From Tepidiphilus margaritifer DSM 15129 (GTDB lineage Bacteria > Pseudomonadota > Gammaproteobacteria > Burkholderiales > Rhodocyclaceae): a stretch of DNA of 64,000 nucleotides. The position numbers and the translations under genes were made by a program. Positions within the stretch are counted from its first letter, which is position 1; the number at the start of each line of letters is the position of its first letter. Of this stretch, positions 49,185 through 58,916 are shown one piece after another. The stretch spans positions 217,746-281,745 of the forward strand of contig NZ_KE384397.1 of the NCBI RefSeq assembly GCF_000425565.1. Reading direction: 5' to 3'. The notes beneath the pieces were generated by a model. The model was not told the origin of the DNA. It searched no databases and saw only the letters and a program-made list of their open reading frames with translations.

Positions 49185-49595
49185 TTTGTTCGCCTGCTTC
49201 CTCGCTACTACGGCCTTGTCCGACTCCTCATCACGCTCTGCCTGCCGATCAGTTCTTCACCTTGGGCAGGCAGTGGCATCGCTGCCCCGCGTGTGAGGCC
49301 TCCCGGGTTCCGCTCAGAAGACATCAGCACATGCTTCGGGTCTTTACGACTCCGGGGAACCAGGCCACCGCTTGCATGGCGCCGCAGCCTGTGTTGCCTT
49401 CCCGATCACCCAACGCGGTCGGCGTTCCCAAGTTTGATTTCGGAGCTCAATACCGAGCCTATGCATTCCCCTGTCAACGCTTAACTTTTGCCCTCGCGAG
49501 CATCAGCCCATGACTCGGGGCCCCGGCGGCGCGCTACGCCTTACCGGGTAGAGGAATCGCACCTCCAATCTTCTGCCGGCTTCGTCCCGGCGCAC

Positions 49596-49962
49596 TGGGT
49601 GTCCCTCTCCTCTGGCGATGGAGCCGCTTTTGCCAGGCCATGGGTTCGAATCCGGTGAGCTCCTGGAAGTGACGCGCCAACCCGATCGAGTTCATCAGCA
49701 TTCTCCGTGGTTTCTTGGCACAGTCCTTTGAATTTCCAGGTTTTGTCGATTGCGGTGGGCAAAACGTCAGGGTAACCCATGATCTTGACGCGCCAAGTGT
49801 TTTTTCCCGCTTGCAGTATCGCGGTGGCAGGCAACGGCGTCAAGCATGGCTGCATTCAGAATATTCCTTGCCGGAATACGTTCGCTTCCTGCCGATGCGC
49901 CGGGGTGAAGATGATGCCTTTCCCATGCGAAAATCCGCTTTTTGCGGTGAAGGACGGTGGAT
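49596..49962. other. Gap between the group II intron and metN without a recognisable gene
   Basis: These 367 bases hold the IBS1 site and a GGGTGTCCCT copy (49597-49606) at the intron edge. A minus-strand frame includes IMGYPDVLPTAIDKTWKFKG but matches no family I know and may be another remnant. The metN leader begins near 49850. I see no riboswitch or strong promoter. Confidence 0.5.
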
Positions 49963-50970
49963 GTGATCGAATTCGACGGCGTTCGCAAAACGTACCGCGT
50001 CCGGGGGCAGGAGATCCTTGCGCTGGAAGTCGAGCGGCTGACGATCGAACGGGGGGAAGTGTTCGGCATCGTCGGGCATTCCGGCGCGGGGAAGTCTACG
50101 CTGCTGCGTCTCGTCAATCTGCTCGAGCGTCCCAGCCAGGGGCGCGTCGTGGTGGAAGGCGAGGACGTCACCTGTCTGGCGCCGGCGCAGCTGCGTGCCT
50201 TTCGTCGGCGCATCGGCATGATCTTCCAGCATTTCAATCTGCTCTCGTCCAAGACGGTGGCGGAGAACGTCGCCTTTCCCCTGAAGATCGCCGGCACGGA
50301 ATCCAGGGCCGCCATCGCGGCGCGGGTCGAGGAGCTGCTCGCCCTGGTCGGCTTGAGCGAGCACGCGGACAAGTATCCAGCCCAGCTTTCCGGCGGGCAG
50401 AAACAGCGCGTGGGTATCGCCCGGGCGCTGGCCTGTCGCCCCTCCATCCTGCTCTCGGACGAGGCCACCAGCGCCCTCGATCCGCAGACCACCCGTTCGG
50501 TGCTGCAGCTGCTCTCCGACATCAACCGTCGCCTGGGGCTCACCATCGTGCTCGTCACGCACGAGATGGACGCGGTGCGGCGGGTGTGCGACCGCGTGGC
50601 GGTGATGGACGGTGGGCGGGTGGTGGAGACCGGGCCCGTGAGCGAGGTCTTCCTCCATCCCCGCCATCCTACGACTCGTGAGTTTGTGCTCGAGAGCGAG
50701 CACGTCGATACGGAGGAATTCCAGGAGAGCTTGCAGCAGGCGGCGGGGCGCGTGGTGCGGCTGACGTTCAAGGGAGCGTCGACCTACCGGCCGTTGTTGG
50801 GCGAGGTGGTACGGCGCTGCGGGGTGGATTTCAGCATCCTCGCCGGACGCATCGATCACATCAAGGACGTTCCTTACGGTCAATTGACCCTCTCGTTCGT
50901 CGGCGGCGACGTGGAGGCGGCGCTGCGGGCGTTCACTGAAGCAGGGGTGGATGTGGAGGTGCTGCGATGA
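49963..50970 (+). CDS. metN: MetN, methionine ABC importer ATPase
   Basis: The 335-residue ATPase has Walker A GHSGAGKS (about 39-46), signature LSGGQKQR, Walker [14 protein letters not shown] and switch His in LVTHEMD. The C-terminal extension (from about 240) is the NIL/ACT-like domain that binds methionine and inhibits transport. The GTG at 49963 has AAGGA 8 nt upstream and gives the usual start [10 protein letters not shown]; a GTG two codons earlier has poorer spacing. It overlaps metI by 4 bp. Confidence 0.94.
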   Translation: MIEFDGVRKTYRVRGQEILALEVERLTIERGEVFGIVGHSGAGKSTLLRLVNLLERPSQGRVVVEGEDVTCLAPAQLRAFRRRIGMIFQHFNLLSSKTVAENVAFPLKIAGTESRAAIAARVEELLALVGLSEHADKYPAQLSGGQKQRVGIARALACRPSILLSDEATSALDPQTTRSVLQLLSDINRRLGLTIVLVTHEMDAVRRVCDRVAVMDGGRVVETGPVSEVFLHPRHPTTREFVLESEHVDTEEFQESLQQAAGRVVRLTFKGASTYRPLLGEVVRRCGVDFSILAGRIDHIKDVPYGQLTLSFVGGDVEAALRAFTEAGVDVEVLR

Positions 50971-51635
50971 TGGCACAATGGCTGACCAATGTGGATTGGC
51001 TGGAGATCGGCCGGGCCTGCGGGGATACGCTGGTCATGGTCGGCGTGTCGCTCTTTTTCGTCGTGTTATTGGGTTTGCCCTTGGGGATCGCGCTCTTTCT
51101 CACGGGCAAGCGCCAGCTGCTGGAGCAGCCGCTCGTCTATGCGGTGCTCTCTTTCGTGGTCAATCTGCTGCGCTCCGTGCCGTTCGTGATCCTGCTCATC
51201 GTCATGATCCCGGTCACCGTCGTGCTGGTGGGAACCTCGTTGGGGGTGCCGGGGGCGATTCCGCCGCTGGTGGTGGGCGGGGCGCCGCTCTTCGCCCGTC
51301 TGGTGGAGGCGGCGCTGCGGGAGGTGGATCGGGGCATCGTGGAGGCGACCCAGGCGATGGGGGCGACGGTGCCGCAGATCGTCTTCGGGGCGCTCTTGCC
51401 CGAGGCTTTGCCGGGAATTCTCGCCGGAGTCACCGTCACGTCCATCACCCTGGTGTCGTACGCCGCCATGTCGGGGGTGATCGGCGGGGGCGGCCTGGGA
51501 GATCTGGCCATCCGTTTCGGTTACCAGCGTTTCCAGACCGACGTGATGGTCATCACGGTGGCCCTGCTGGTGGTGCTCGTGCAGCTGCTGCAGATGCTGG
51601 GCGACCGGCTCGTGCTGCGTTTCAGCCGCCGTTAG
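50967..51635 (+). CDS. metI: MetI, methionine ABC importer permease
   Basis: The 222-residue permease has five helices and the coupling motif [26 protein letters not shown], with the end typical of MetI ([18 protein letters not shown]). It forms the channel for MetN/MetQ. It overlaps metN as ATGA and precedes metQ by 45 bp. Confidence 0.94.
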   Translation: MMAQWLTNVDWLEIGRACGDTLVMVGVSLFFVVLLGLPLGIALFLTGKRQLLEQPLVYAVLSFVVNLLRSVPFVILLIVMIPVTVVLVGTSLGVPGAIPPLVVGGAPLFARLVEAALREVDRGIVEATQAMGATVPQIVFGALLPEALPGILAGVTVTSITLVSYAAMSGVIGGGGLGDLAIRFGYQRFQTDVMVITVALLVVLVQLLQMLGDRLVLRFSRR

Positions 51636-51680
51636 CGTGGCAACGGATTTTTTTCTTCAACCAAGGAAGGAGTGCGTGCC

Positions 51681-52463
51681 ATGAAATGGAAAAACGCCTT
51701 GCTGATCCTGAGCGCTTCGCTCGGTCTCGTTCCAGCCGCTTGGGCCGAGAAACTTTTGGTGGCGGCCACGCCCGTGCCGCATGCCGAGATCCTGGAGTAC
51801 GTCAAACCCATGCTCGCCAAGGAAGGGGTGGAGCTGGAGGTGCGGGTGTTCACCGACTACGTCCAGCCCAACATCCAGGTGGCGCAGAAGCGCATGGATG
51901 CCAACTTCTTCCAGCACAAACCCTACCTGGACGAGTTCAACAAGGATCGCGGCACCGACCTGGTGGCGGTGGCGGGGGTGCATATCGAGCCGTTCGGTGC
52001 CTATTCCCGCCGTATCAAGAAGCTCGACGAGCTCAAGGAGGGCGCCGTCGTGGCCATCCCCAACGATCCGACCAACGGCGGGCGGGCGCTTCTGCTGCTG
52101 CAGCGCGCTGGACTCATCAGGCTCAAGGATCCGGGAAAGATCACCGCTACGCCGCGGGACATCGCCGACAATCCCAAGCGGCTGAGCTTCAAGGAGCTGG
52201 AGGCGGCCACGCTGCCGCGCATCCTCGACCAGGTCGATCTGGCCCTCATCAACACCAACTATGCGCTCGAGGCCGGACTCAATCCCACGAAAGACGCGCT
52301 CGTCATTGAGGGGGCCGATTCGCCCTACGTGAACGTGCTGGTGGCCCGGCCGGACAACAAGGATGGCGAGGCCATGCAGAAGCTCGTGCGCGCCTTGCAC
52401 TCGGAGGCGGTGAAGCGCTTCATCCTCGAGAAATACCAGGGGGCCGTGGTGCCGGCGTTCTGA
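51681..52463 (+). CDS. metQ: MetQ, methionine-binding protein
   Basis: The 260-residue protein has a signal peptide (LLILSASLGLVPAAWA|EK) without a lipobox, so it is probably soluble in the periplasm rather than lipid-anchored as in many relatives. The NlpA-family core is clear: VAATPVPHAEILEYVKPMLA, TDYVQPNIQVAQKRMDANFF, NDPTNGGRALLLLQ, and ALINTNYALEAGL. I chose the ATG at 51681, with GGAG upstream. The operon ends before the hairpin and terminator at 52484-52634. Confidence 0.93.
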   Translation: MKWKNALLILSASLGLVPAAWAEKLLVAATPVPHAEILEYVKPMLAKEGVELEVRVFTDYVQPNIQVAQKRMDANFFQHKPYLDEFNKDRGTDLVAVAGVHIEPFGAYSRRIKKLDELKEGAVVAIPNDPTNGGRALLLLQRAGLIRLKDPGKITATPRDIADNPKRLSFKELEAATLPRILDQVDLALINTNYALEAGLNPTKDALVIEGADSPYVNVLVARPDNKDGEAMQKLVRALHSEAVKRFILEKYQGAVVPAF

Positions 52464-52483
52464 ATGCCCCGGATCGGTTCGCG

Positions 52484-52506
52484 GAACGCACCGAAACGGT
52501 GCGTTC
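52484..52506. promoter_or_regulatory. NtrC-type binding palindrome upstream of glnK
   Basis: GAACGCACCG-AAA-CGGTGCGTTC is a perfect 10-bp palindrome. Its core GCACC-N5-GGTGC equals the NtrC enhancer consensus. It is centred about 150 bp upstream of the glnK -24 element, a normal enhancer distance. No T-run follows, so it is not a terminator. Confidence 0.78.
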
Positions 52507-52587
52507 GCCCGGGGGAGCGCGCCAGGGACGGTCCGATCCTTTCGCGCTCCGTCATCGATCGGCGGCGCGGATTCCTCGGTTCCGTAG

Positions 52588-53037
<450 letters not shown>

Positions 53038-53060
53038 TGAGTACGACGAGGAGGCGGATC

Positions 53061-54395
53061 ATGAAACACGGAATCGAACGGCTCGGCTCGGCGGCGCTCC
53101 TGGCGACGGCCTCCCTCCCTTCATGGGCGCAGGACGCGGCGAGCGCCGCGGCACCGGTGGTGCACCGCGGTGACGTCGCCTGGATGATGACGTCCACGCT
53201 GCTGGTGCTGATGATGATCGTGCCAGGCTTGGCGCTCTTCTACGGCGGCATGGTGCGGGCGAAGAACGTGCTCTCCGTGCTGATGCAGGTGTTGATGGTG
53301 ACTTCGCTGGTGCTCGTGCTGTGGGCCTGCTATGGCTACAGTCTCGCCTTCACCGAAGCGAAACCTTGGCTCGGATCGTTTGCCAAGGTGTTCCTCACTG
53401 GCGTCACGCCCGACAGCCTCGCCGATACCTTTACCCCCGAAGTGAAACTGCCGGAGTACGTTTTCATCGCCTTCCAGGGGACGTTCGCCGCCATCACCTG
53501 TGCGCTGGTGATCGGGGCTTTTGCCGAGCGGATCAGGTTTGCCGCGGTGATGGTCTTCATGGTGCTGTGGTTCACCTTCTCCTACCTGCCGATCGCGCAC
53601 ATGGTCTGGGGGCCGGGCGGCTGGCTGTTGGGTGCGGGAGCGATCGACTTCGCCGGCGGCACGGTGGTGCACATCAACGCCGGCGTGGCCGGGCTCGTGG
53701 GGGCGATGCTCGTGGGCAAGCGCATCGGCTATGGACGCGAGGCGCTCGCGCCGCACTCCCTGCCGCTCACGATGGTCGGGGCCTCGCTTTTGTGGGTGGG
53801 CTGGTTCGGCTTCAACGCCGGCTCCAACCTCGAGGCGACTTCGGGTGCGGCGCTCGCCTTTCTCAACACGCTGTTCGCCACGGCGGCGGCGGTACTCTCC
53901 TGGAGCGCGGCCGAGGCGCTCGTCAAGGGCAAGCCTTCCATGCTCGGGGCGGCTTCGGGTGCGGTGGCCGGGCTCGTGGTGATCACCCCGGCCTGCGGCA
54001 CGGTGGGTCCGATCGGCTCGATCGTGATGGGCTTGATCGGCGGGGTGGCCGGCCTGTGGGGCGTGAGCGCCCTCAAGCGCTGGCACGGCATCGACGATTC
54101 GCTGGATGCCTTCGGCGTGCATGGGGTGTGCGGTATCGTGGGGGCGCTGCTCACCGCAGTCTTCACTTCGCCGGCCCTGGGCGGCACGGGCAACGGCAAG
54201 GCGGATTTCTCCGTGATGCATCAGCTGTGGGTGCAGGCTTGGGGCGTGCTCACCACTGTCGTGGTGAGCGCCGTGGTGGCCTTCCTCGCGTACAAGATCG
54301 CCGGCGCGCTCACCGGGGGCTTGCGTGTGAGCGAGGAAGAAGAGCGCGAGGGGCTGGACGTGGCTACCCACGGCGAGACGGCCTATCGCCTATAG
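53061..54395 (+). CDS. amtB: AmtB ammonium transporter
   Basis: The 444-residue protein has a signal peptide (LGSAALLATASLPSWA|QD) and about eleven helices. Family motifs include FYGGMVRAKN, the DFAGGTVVHINAGVAGLVGA stretch with the pore His, and FGVHGVCGIVGALLTAVF with the second pore His. It conducts ammonium under nitrogen limitation, controlled by GlnK. The ATG at 53061 follows GAGGAGG; a start at 53034 would overlap glnK and is less likely. Confidence 0.96.
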   Translation: MKHGIERLGSAALLATASLPSWAQDAASAAAPVVHRGDVAWMMTSTLLVLMMIVPGLALFYGGMVRAKNVLSVLMQVLMVTSLVLVLWACYGYSLAFTEAKPWLGSFAKVFLTGVTPDSLADTFTPEVKLPEYVFIAFQGTFAAITCALVIGAFAERIRFAAVMVFMVLWFTFSYLPIAHMVWGPGGWLLGAGAIDFAGGTVVHINAGVAGLVGAMLVGKRIGYGREALAPHSLPLTMVGASLLWVGWFGFNAGSNLEATSGAALAFLNTLFATAAAVLSWSAAEALVKGKPSMLGAASGAVAGLVVITPACGTVGPIGSIVMGLIGGVAGLWGVSALKRWHGIDDSLDAFGVHGVCGIVGALLTAVFTSPALGGTGNGKADFSVMHQLWVQAWGVLTTVVVSAVVAFLAYKIAGALTGGLRVSEEEEREGLDVATHGETAYRL

Positions 54396-54425
54396 TCTCC
54401 TCTCCGACGGCGATTCCCGTCGTTG

Positions 54426-54451
54426 CCCCCGGTGATGAACCGGGGGTTTTT
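54426..54451 (+). terminator. Intrinsic terminator after amtB
   Basis: CCCCCGG and CCGGGGG form a 7-bp stem with a 7-nt loop, followed by TTTTTC, 30 bp past the amtB stop. Confidence 0.92.
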
Positions 54452-54511
54452 CTTGGTCTGAACCAAGGGGTCGTGCTAGCATGGGGGCATCCATCCGGTT
54501 GCACGCTGCCC

Positions 54512-55189
54512 ATGAAAGACACGAGCCGTCTCATCTTGACCTACACGATGGAAGTGTCCCTTCCCGAGCCTTTGCAGAAGATGCCACGTACCGATCTTGC
54601 GCGCATCGTCGATGGGTTGTTGGGGGACGTAGTTCATCAGGGCTTGAAGGCAGTGGCGACGAAGCGCCTGCAGGGCAGCGGGATCGTGATCCACAAGATG
54701 CTGCACCATGTCGATGTCGAGCGGCCCCGGCGCGAACCGGGCAAGACGATTCCCAAGGAGCTGTTGGTGCGCGCGGCACCGCACCTCACCGACGAGGAGC
54801 TCGCCGATCTGGAAGCACGCGTGGGCAACGTCCCTTTCCTCTCCGAGGAAGAACTGGAGAAACGCTTGCGCACCCAAGCGCTGAAGCTGTGCAACGACGT
54901 ACGGCTCGCACCGGTCGTCGTGCGCGGTGTGCGGCCCAATGATGAGCCGCTCGAAACCGAGGCGCAGCTCAATTTCACCCACGGCTCGGTTTTCTTCGAC
55001 GAAGCGCAGCGCAACTTGCGGCTGAAGGCGAACGCGCCGGTGGAGGTCCTGCTGCCCGGCGCCGAAACGCCGGTGCTCGGCCGCTACCTTGGAACCACCT
55101 TGGGTGGGCCGGTGGTGGAAGTGCCCATCCATTTGCTCGCGCCCTATCGCGACTCCCTCCTCGCTGCCTGGCAGGGCGGGCGCGGCTGA
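54512..55189 (+). CDS. Conserved-looking protein of unknown function
   Basis: The 225-residue soluble protein has good codon usage but no motif I can name. It is charged and mixed alpha/beta, with segments such as RTDLARIVDGLLGDVVHQGLK, DLEARVGNVPFLSEEELEKR and LNFTHGSVFFDEAQRNLRL. No signal peptide or membrane helix is seen, and only one Cys is present. No clear ribosome site precedes the ATG at 54512, so a later start is possible. It stands between amtB and a P-type ATPase and is probably its own unit. Confidence 0.6.
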   Translation: MKDTSRLILTYTMEVSLPEPLQKMPRTDLARIVDGLLGDVVHQGLKAVATKRLQGSGIVIHKMLHHVDVERPRREPGKTIPKELLVRAAPHLTDEELADLEARVGNVPFLSEEELEKRLRTQALKLCNDVRLAPVVVRGVRPNDEPLETEAQLNFTHGSVFFDEAQRNLRLKANAPVEVLLPGAETPVLGRYLGTTLGGPVVEVPIHLLAPYRDSLLAAWQGGRG

Positions 55190-55280
55190 TCCTCGTTTCT
55201 GCAAGTCGTGCCGATGCGGCGACGTGCTATGCTGCAATGCAACGCTCGCCTTTCCCTTCTTCGTCGTGCCTTCCTTCCCG

Positions 55281-57971
55281 ATGACCCGGAAAATCAAACC
55301 CTTTCATGCCCAGACCGTCGACGAGACGGCCGAACAGCTTGCCGCCCGCCTGCGCGGCGGTCTGACCCAGGCCGAAGCCGAACGGCGTTTGTCGGTCCAT
55401 GGACCCAACCGCTTGCCCGAAGCCAAGCCTGATCCTGCCTGGCGTCGCCTGTTGCGCCAGTTCGACAACGCTCTGATCTACGTCCTGCTCGCGGCGGTCG
55501 CCGTCACCGCCTGGCTGGGTGAATGGACCGATGCGGCGGTGATCTTCGCCGTGGTGCTCGTTTCAGCCATCCTGGGCGCGATTCAGGAGGGCAAGGCTCA
55601 AAAGGCGCTCGAGGCGGTCAAGGCCATGCTCCCGCGCACGGCGACGGTCATCCGCGACGGGGAGCGTCGCCAGATTGCGGCCGAAGAGGTGGTCCCGGGC
55701 GATCTCGTCTTCGTCGAAGGGGGGATGGCGGTACCGGCCGACCTGCGCCTGGTGGCGGTGCGGCGGCTCGCGGCCGATGAGTCGACGCTCACGGGAGAAT
55801 CGTTGCCGGTAGAGAAGCAGACCGAGCCAGTATCCGAGGAAGCGCCGCTTGCCGAGCGCCGCTCCATGCTCTATGCCGGCACCACGGTGGTGCGCGGTCA
55901 GGGCGTGGGGTTGGCGGTTGCCACGGGGGCGGACAGCGAGATCGGCCACATCGGACGGCTCGTCGCCGGCATCGTCCGCCTCGAAACGCCGCTCACCCGT
56001 CGGCTCGACCGTTTCGCCCGCGGCGCGGCGGTGGTGATACTTGCCGCTTCGGCATTGCTCTTTGCCTGGGCCTATTGGGGGATGGGGCAACCCTTGGCGG
56101 AAGTCTTCCTTGCCGTGGTCGGCATCGCGGTGGCGGCGATCCCCGAGGGGCTGCCGGCGATCGTCACCATCATCCTGGCGATCGGTGGGCAGCGCTTGGC
56201 GCAAAACAAGGCGATCGTGCGCCGTCTGCCGGCGGTGGAAACGCTCGGTTCGGTGACGGTGATCTGTACCGACAAGACCGGTACGCTCACGCGCAACGAG
56301 CTCACCGTGACCTCGGTGCTGCTGCCGTACGACACCGTGGAGGTAACGGGTGTGGGCTACGAGCCCGTGGGAGAGTTCGTGCGCGGCGGACGGGCGCGTC
56401 CGCCGGAGGGCGTACGCGGCTTGGTGCGGCTCGCCCGGGCAGCGCTGTTGTGCAACGATGCGGCGCTTCATGCCGACGAAGAGGGGCATTGGGTTGGCGA
56501 GGGCGATCCCTTGGAAGTGGCGCTCCTCGTGCTGGCGCTCAAGGCCGGGCTCGATCCGGCGCACGAACGCACCTGCCGTCCCCGCCTCGATCTTCTGCCT
56601 TTCGAGGCGGAACGGCGCTGGATGGCCACGCTGCACCGCGATCATCACGGTAACCGTTTCATCGTGCTCAAAGGAGCACCCGAAGCGGTGTTCGCTCGCT
56701 GCGACAGCGACGCCGATGGTCAGCCGCTCGACGTCGAGCTTTGGCATGCCCGTCTGCAGCAAGAGGCGGAAGCGGGTCGCCGCCTCATCGCCTTTGCCTG
56801 GAAACGGCTGCAAGAGCCGCTCGATGCGCTGTGCGAGGCGGACGTGGAGGGCGGGTTCGAATGGCTCGGCGTGGCGGGTCTGGTCGACCCGCCGCGGCCG
56901 GAAGCGAAGGAGGCGATCCGCGAGTGCCACGAGGCCGGTATCCGGGTGGTGATGATCACGGGGGATCATCCGGTGACGGCACGCGCCATCGGCGGCATGC
57001 TGGGGTTACGTGCCGACACGGCCCTGACGGGCGACGAACTCGAGCGGCTCGACGACCAGAGCCTGGCGCAGCGCTTGACCCGGACCGATGTCGTCGCGCG
57101 GGCCGCGCCGGAGCACAAGCTGCGCCTCGTGCGGGTGTTGCAGGGGCAGGGACACATCGTGGCCATGACCGGCGACGGGGCCAACGACGCGCCGGCGCTG
57201 CAGGCGGCCGACATCGGGGTGGCCATGGGCCGACGCGGCACCGACGCGGCACGGCAGGCGGCGGCGATGGTGCTCGCCGACGACAATTTCGCCACCTTGG
57301 CCGAAGCGGTACGCTGGGGACGGGTCGCCTACGACAACATCAAGAAGGCGATGCTCTTCGTGCTGCCGGTGAACGTGGCCCAAGCCCTGGTGGTGGCGAT
57401 CGCCCTGGCGGTGGGCTGGCCGCTGCCGATCACGGCGGCCCAGATTCTGTGGGTCAATCTCGTCACGGCGGTGACGCTGTCGGTGGCGCTCGCTTTCGAA
57501 CTGCCCGAGGACGACGTGATGCGCCGTCCTCCCCGGCCTCCGGCCGAACCGTTGATGACGCCGGCCATGATCTGGCGCATCGTCTTCGTCGGGGCGCTCG
57601 TGTGCGTGCTCTGCTACGGCGCGGAGATGCTCGCGCTGCTGCGTGACCTGGATCAGACCGTTGCGCGCACCGCGGCGACCACGACGCTGGTGGCCGTGGA
57701 GATCGCCTATCTCTTCAACTGCCGCCGCTTCCTTGCCTCGGCCTGGCGCCGGGCGAGCCTGAAGGGGAATGTCGCGCTGTGGCCGACGATCGGGGTGCTT
57801 GCCTTGCTGCAAATCGTTTTCGTCTACGCGCCGCCGCTGCAGTTCGTGTTTCGCACGACGGGGCTGGACTTGGTCGCCTGGGGGTACGCCATTCTTGCGG
57901 CCTTCTTGGCTTTCCTCGCCGTGGAGGTGGAGAAAGCGATTCTGCGGCGTACAGGGCGGACCCTCTTGTAA
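55281..57971 (+). CDS. P-type cation ATPase (PacL/SERCA-like, P2 class)
   Basis: The 896-residue pump has an N-terminal cation-ATPase domain ([25 protein letters not shown]), the actuator loop [11 protein letters not shown], the ion-binding motif IPEGLPA, the phosphorylation site D331 in DKTGTLT, and the hinge [10 protein letters not shown]. The C-terminal four to six helices complete a P2A/P2B layout, as in bacterial Ca2+ or Na+/K+-type exporters. The transported ion is not certain. The start at 55281 is a good match to family openings; the frame is open further upstream without support. Confidence 0.92.
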   Translation: MTRKIKPFHAQTVDETAEQLAARLRGGLTQAEAERRLSVHGPNRLPEAKPDPAWRRLLRQFDNALIYVLLAAVAVTAWLGEWTDAAVIFAVVLVSAILGAIQEGKAQKALEAVKAMLPRTATVIRDGERRQIAAEEVVPGDLVFVEGGMAVPADLRLVAVRRLAADESTLTGESLPVEKQTEPVSEEAPLAERRSMLYAGTTVVRGQGVGLAVATGADSEIGHIGRLVAGIVRLETPLTRRLDRFARGAAVVILAASALLFAWAYWGMGQPLAEVFLAVVGIAVAAIPEGLPAIVTIILAIGGQRLAQNKAIVRRLPAVETLGSVTVICTDKTGTLTRNELTVTSVLLPYDTVEVTGVGYEPVGEFVRGGRARPPEGVRGLVRLARAALLCNDAALHADEEGHWVGEGDPLEVALLVLALKAGLDPAHERTCRPRLDLLPFEAERRWMATLHRDHHGNRFIVLKGAPEAVFARCDSDADGQPLDVELWHARLQQEAEAGRRLIAFAWKRLQEPLDALCEADVEGGFEWLGVAGLVDPPRPEAKEAIRECHEAGIRVVMITGDHPVTARAIGGMLGLRADTALTGDELERLDDQSLAQRLTRTDVVARAAPEHKLRLVRVLQGQGHIVAMTGDGANDAPALQAADIGVAMGRRGTDAARQAAAMVLADDNFATLAEAVRWGRVAYDNIKKAMLFVLPVNVAQALVVAIALAVGWPLPITAAQILWVNLVTAVTLSVALAFELPEDDVMRRPPRPPAEPLMTPAMIWRIVFVGALVCVLCYGAEMLALLRDLDQTVARTAATTTLVAVEIAYLFNCRRFLASAWRRASLKGNVALWPTIGVLALLQIVFVYAPPLQFVFRTTGLDLVAWGYAILAAFLAFLAVEVEKAILRRTGRTLL

Positions 57972-58916
57972 TTACCGCGCCTCGCGCTCGAGCGCCGCGA
58001 TCACCTCGTCGGCGATGTTGAAACCGGTCTGGGCCGCGATCTCCACCATGCAGGTGGGGCTGGTGACGTTGATCTCGGTGAGCCGTCCGCCGATGAGATC
58101 GAGCCCCACGATCAGGAGGCCGCGTTGCCACAGGATGGGGGCGAGCGCTTCGGCCACTTCCCGCTCGGCTGCGGTGAGGGGCACGGCCACGCCTCGCCCG
58201 CCGGCGGCGAGGTTGCCGCGCGTCTCGCCGGGCTTGGGGATGCGCGCGAGCGCGTGGGGCATCACCTTGCCGGCGATCAAGAGCACCCGTTTGTCGCCGT
58301 CGCGGATCTGCGGCAGGTATTCCTGGGCCATGATGGTGCGATGCCCGTGGTGCGTCAGCGTCTCGACGATCACGTAGCGGTTGTGGTCCTCGCGATGCAC
58401 GCGGAAGATCTGGCTGCCGCCCATGCCATCGAGCGGTTTGAGGATCACGTCGCCCAGGGTGTCGATGAAGGCGTGGATGCGTTCCGGGTCACGCGCGACT
58501 AGAGTATTCGGCGTGAACTGCGGGAATTCCAGGATGGAGAGTTTTTCCGAGTGGTCGCGGATCGCCCGGGGATGGTTCCAGACGCGGGCGCCTTGGGCTT
58601 CGGCGCGCTCCAGCAGCCAGGTGGCGGCGAGATACTCGAAATCGAACGGAGGGTCCTGGCGCATGAGAATGGCGTCGAATTGGTCGGCGCGCACGCGCGC
58701 TTCGGAGACGATCTCATACCAGGCGCCGGCTCCGCCGTCGGTGAGGGTGATGAGCTGGGCCGAGAGCCACACGGCGCCTTCTTCCCAGGAAAGTCCCTCG
58801 CGCTGGCAGGTCCATATCTCGTGGCCGCGCGCCTGGGCGGCGCGCATCATGGCGATGGAGGAATCTTTCGTTACCTTGAGTTTGGGCAAGGGGTCGACGA
58901 GAAACGCGAGTTTCAT
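57972..58916 (-). CDS. gshB: Glutathione synthetase
   Basis: The 314-residue ATP-grasp enzyme adds glycine to gamma-glutamylcysteine. It starts MKLAFLVDPLPKLKVTKDSS, has the ATP-grasp loops DGMGGSQIFRV and RGNLAAGGRG, and ends with the metal-binding GLDLIGGRLTEINVTSPT. Its start overlaps the gshA stop by 4 bp. Its own stop abuts that of the P-type ATPase. Confidence 0.97.
   Translation of the reverse strand: MKLAFLVDPLPKLKVTKDSSIAMMRAAQARGHEIWTCQREGLSWEEGAVWLSAQLITLTDGGAGAWYEIVSEARVRADQFDAILMRQDPPFDFEYLAATWLLERAEAQGARVWNHPRAIRDHSEKLSILEFPQFTPNTLVARDPERIHAFIDTLGDVILKPLDGMGGSQIFRVHREDHNRYVIVETLTHHGHRTIMAQEYLPQIRDGDKRVLLIAGKVMPHALARIPKPGETRGNLAAGGRGVAVPLTAAEREVAEALAPILWQRGLLIVGLDLIGGRLTEINVTSPTCMVEIAAQTGFNIADEVIAALEREAR

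Larger units (their letters stand above)
47653..49595 (-). mobile_element. Group II intron (about 1.94 kb)
   Basis: The element reads on the minus strand. Its 5' end is placed at GTGCG (49595-49591), the conserved group II start. The six bases before it are CACCCA (IBS1), and a matching EBS1, TGGGTG, lies in domain I at 49412-49407. The reverse transcriptase occupies the domain IV position. Domain V is clear (47703-47737), and a domain VI-like stem (GAATTGGT/ACCAATTC) follows, ending near CTCTAC at 47653. The 3' boundary is uncertain by a few bases. The RNA may still fold, but the protein is broken. Confidence 0.72.

Noticed and set aside
49642-49652. GGTTCGAATCC as a tRNA T-loop
   Set aside because: No anticodon arm, D-arm or acceptor stem can be built around it.
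49716-49732. TGGCACAG near metN as a sigma-54 promoter
   Set aside because: The -12 GC is absent at the required distance.
49596-49962. SAM or methionine riboswitch before metN
   Set aside because: I could not find the conserved core or pairing pattern of known SAM riboswitch classes.
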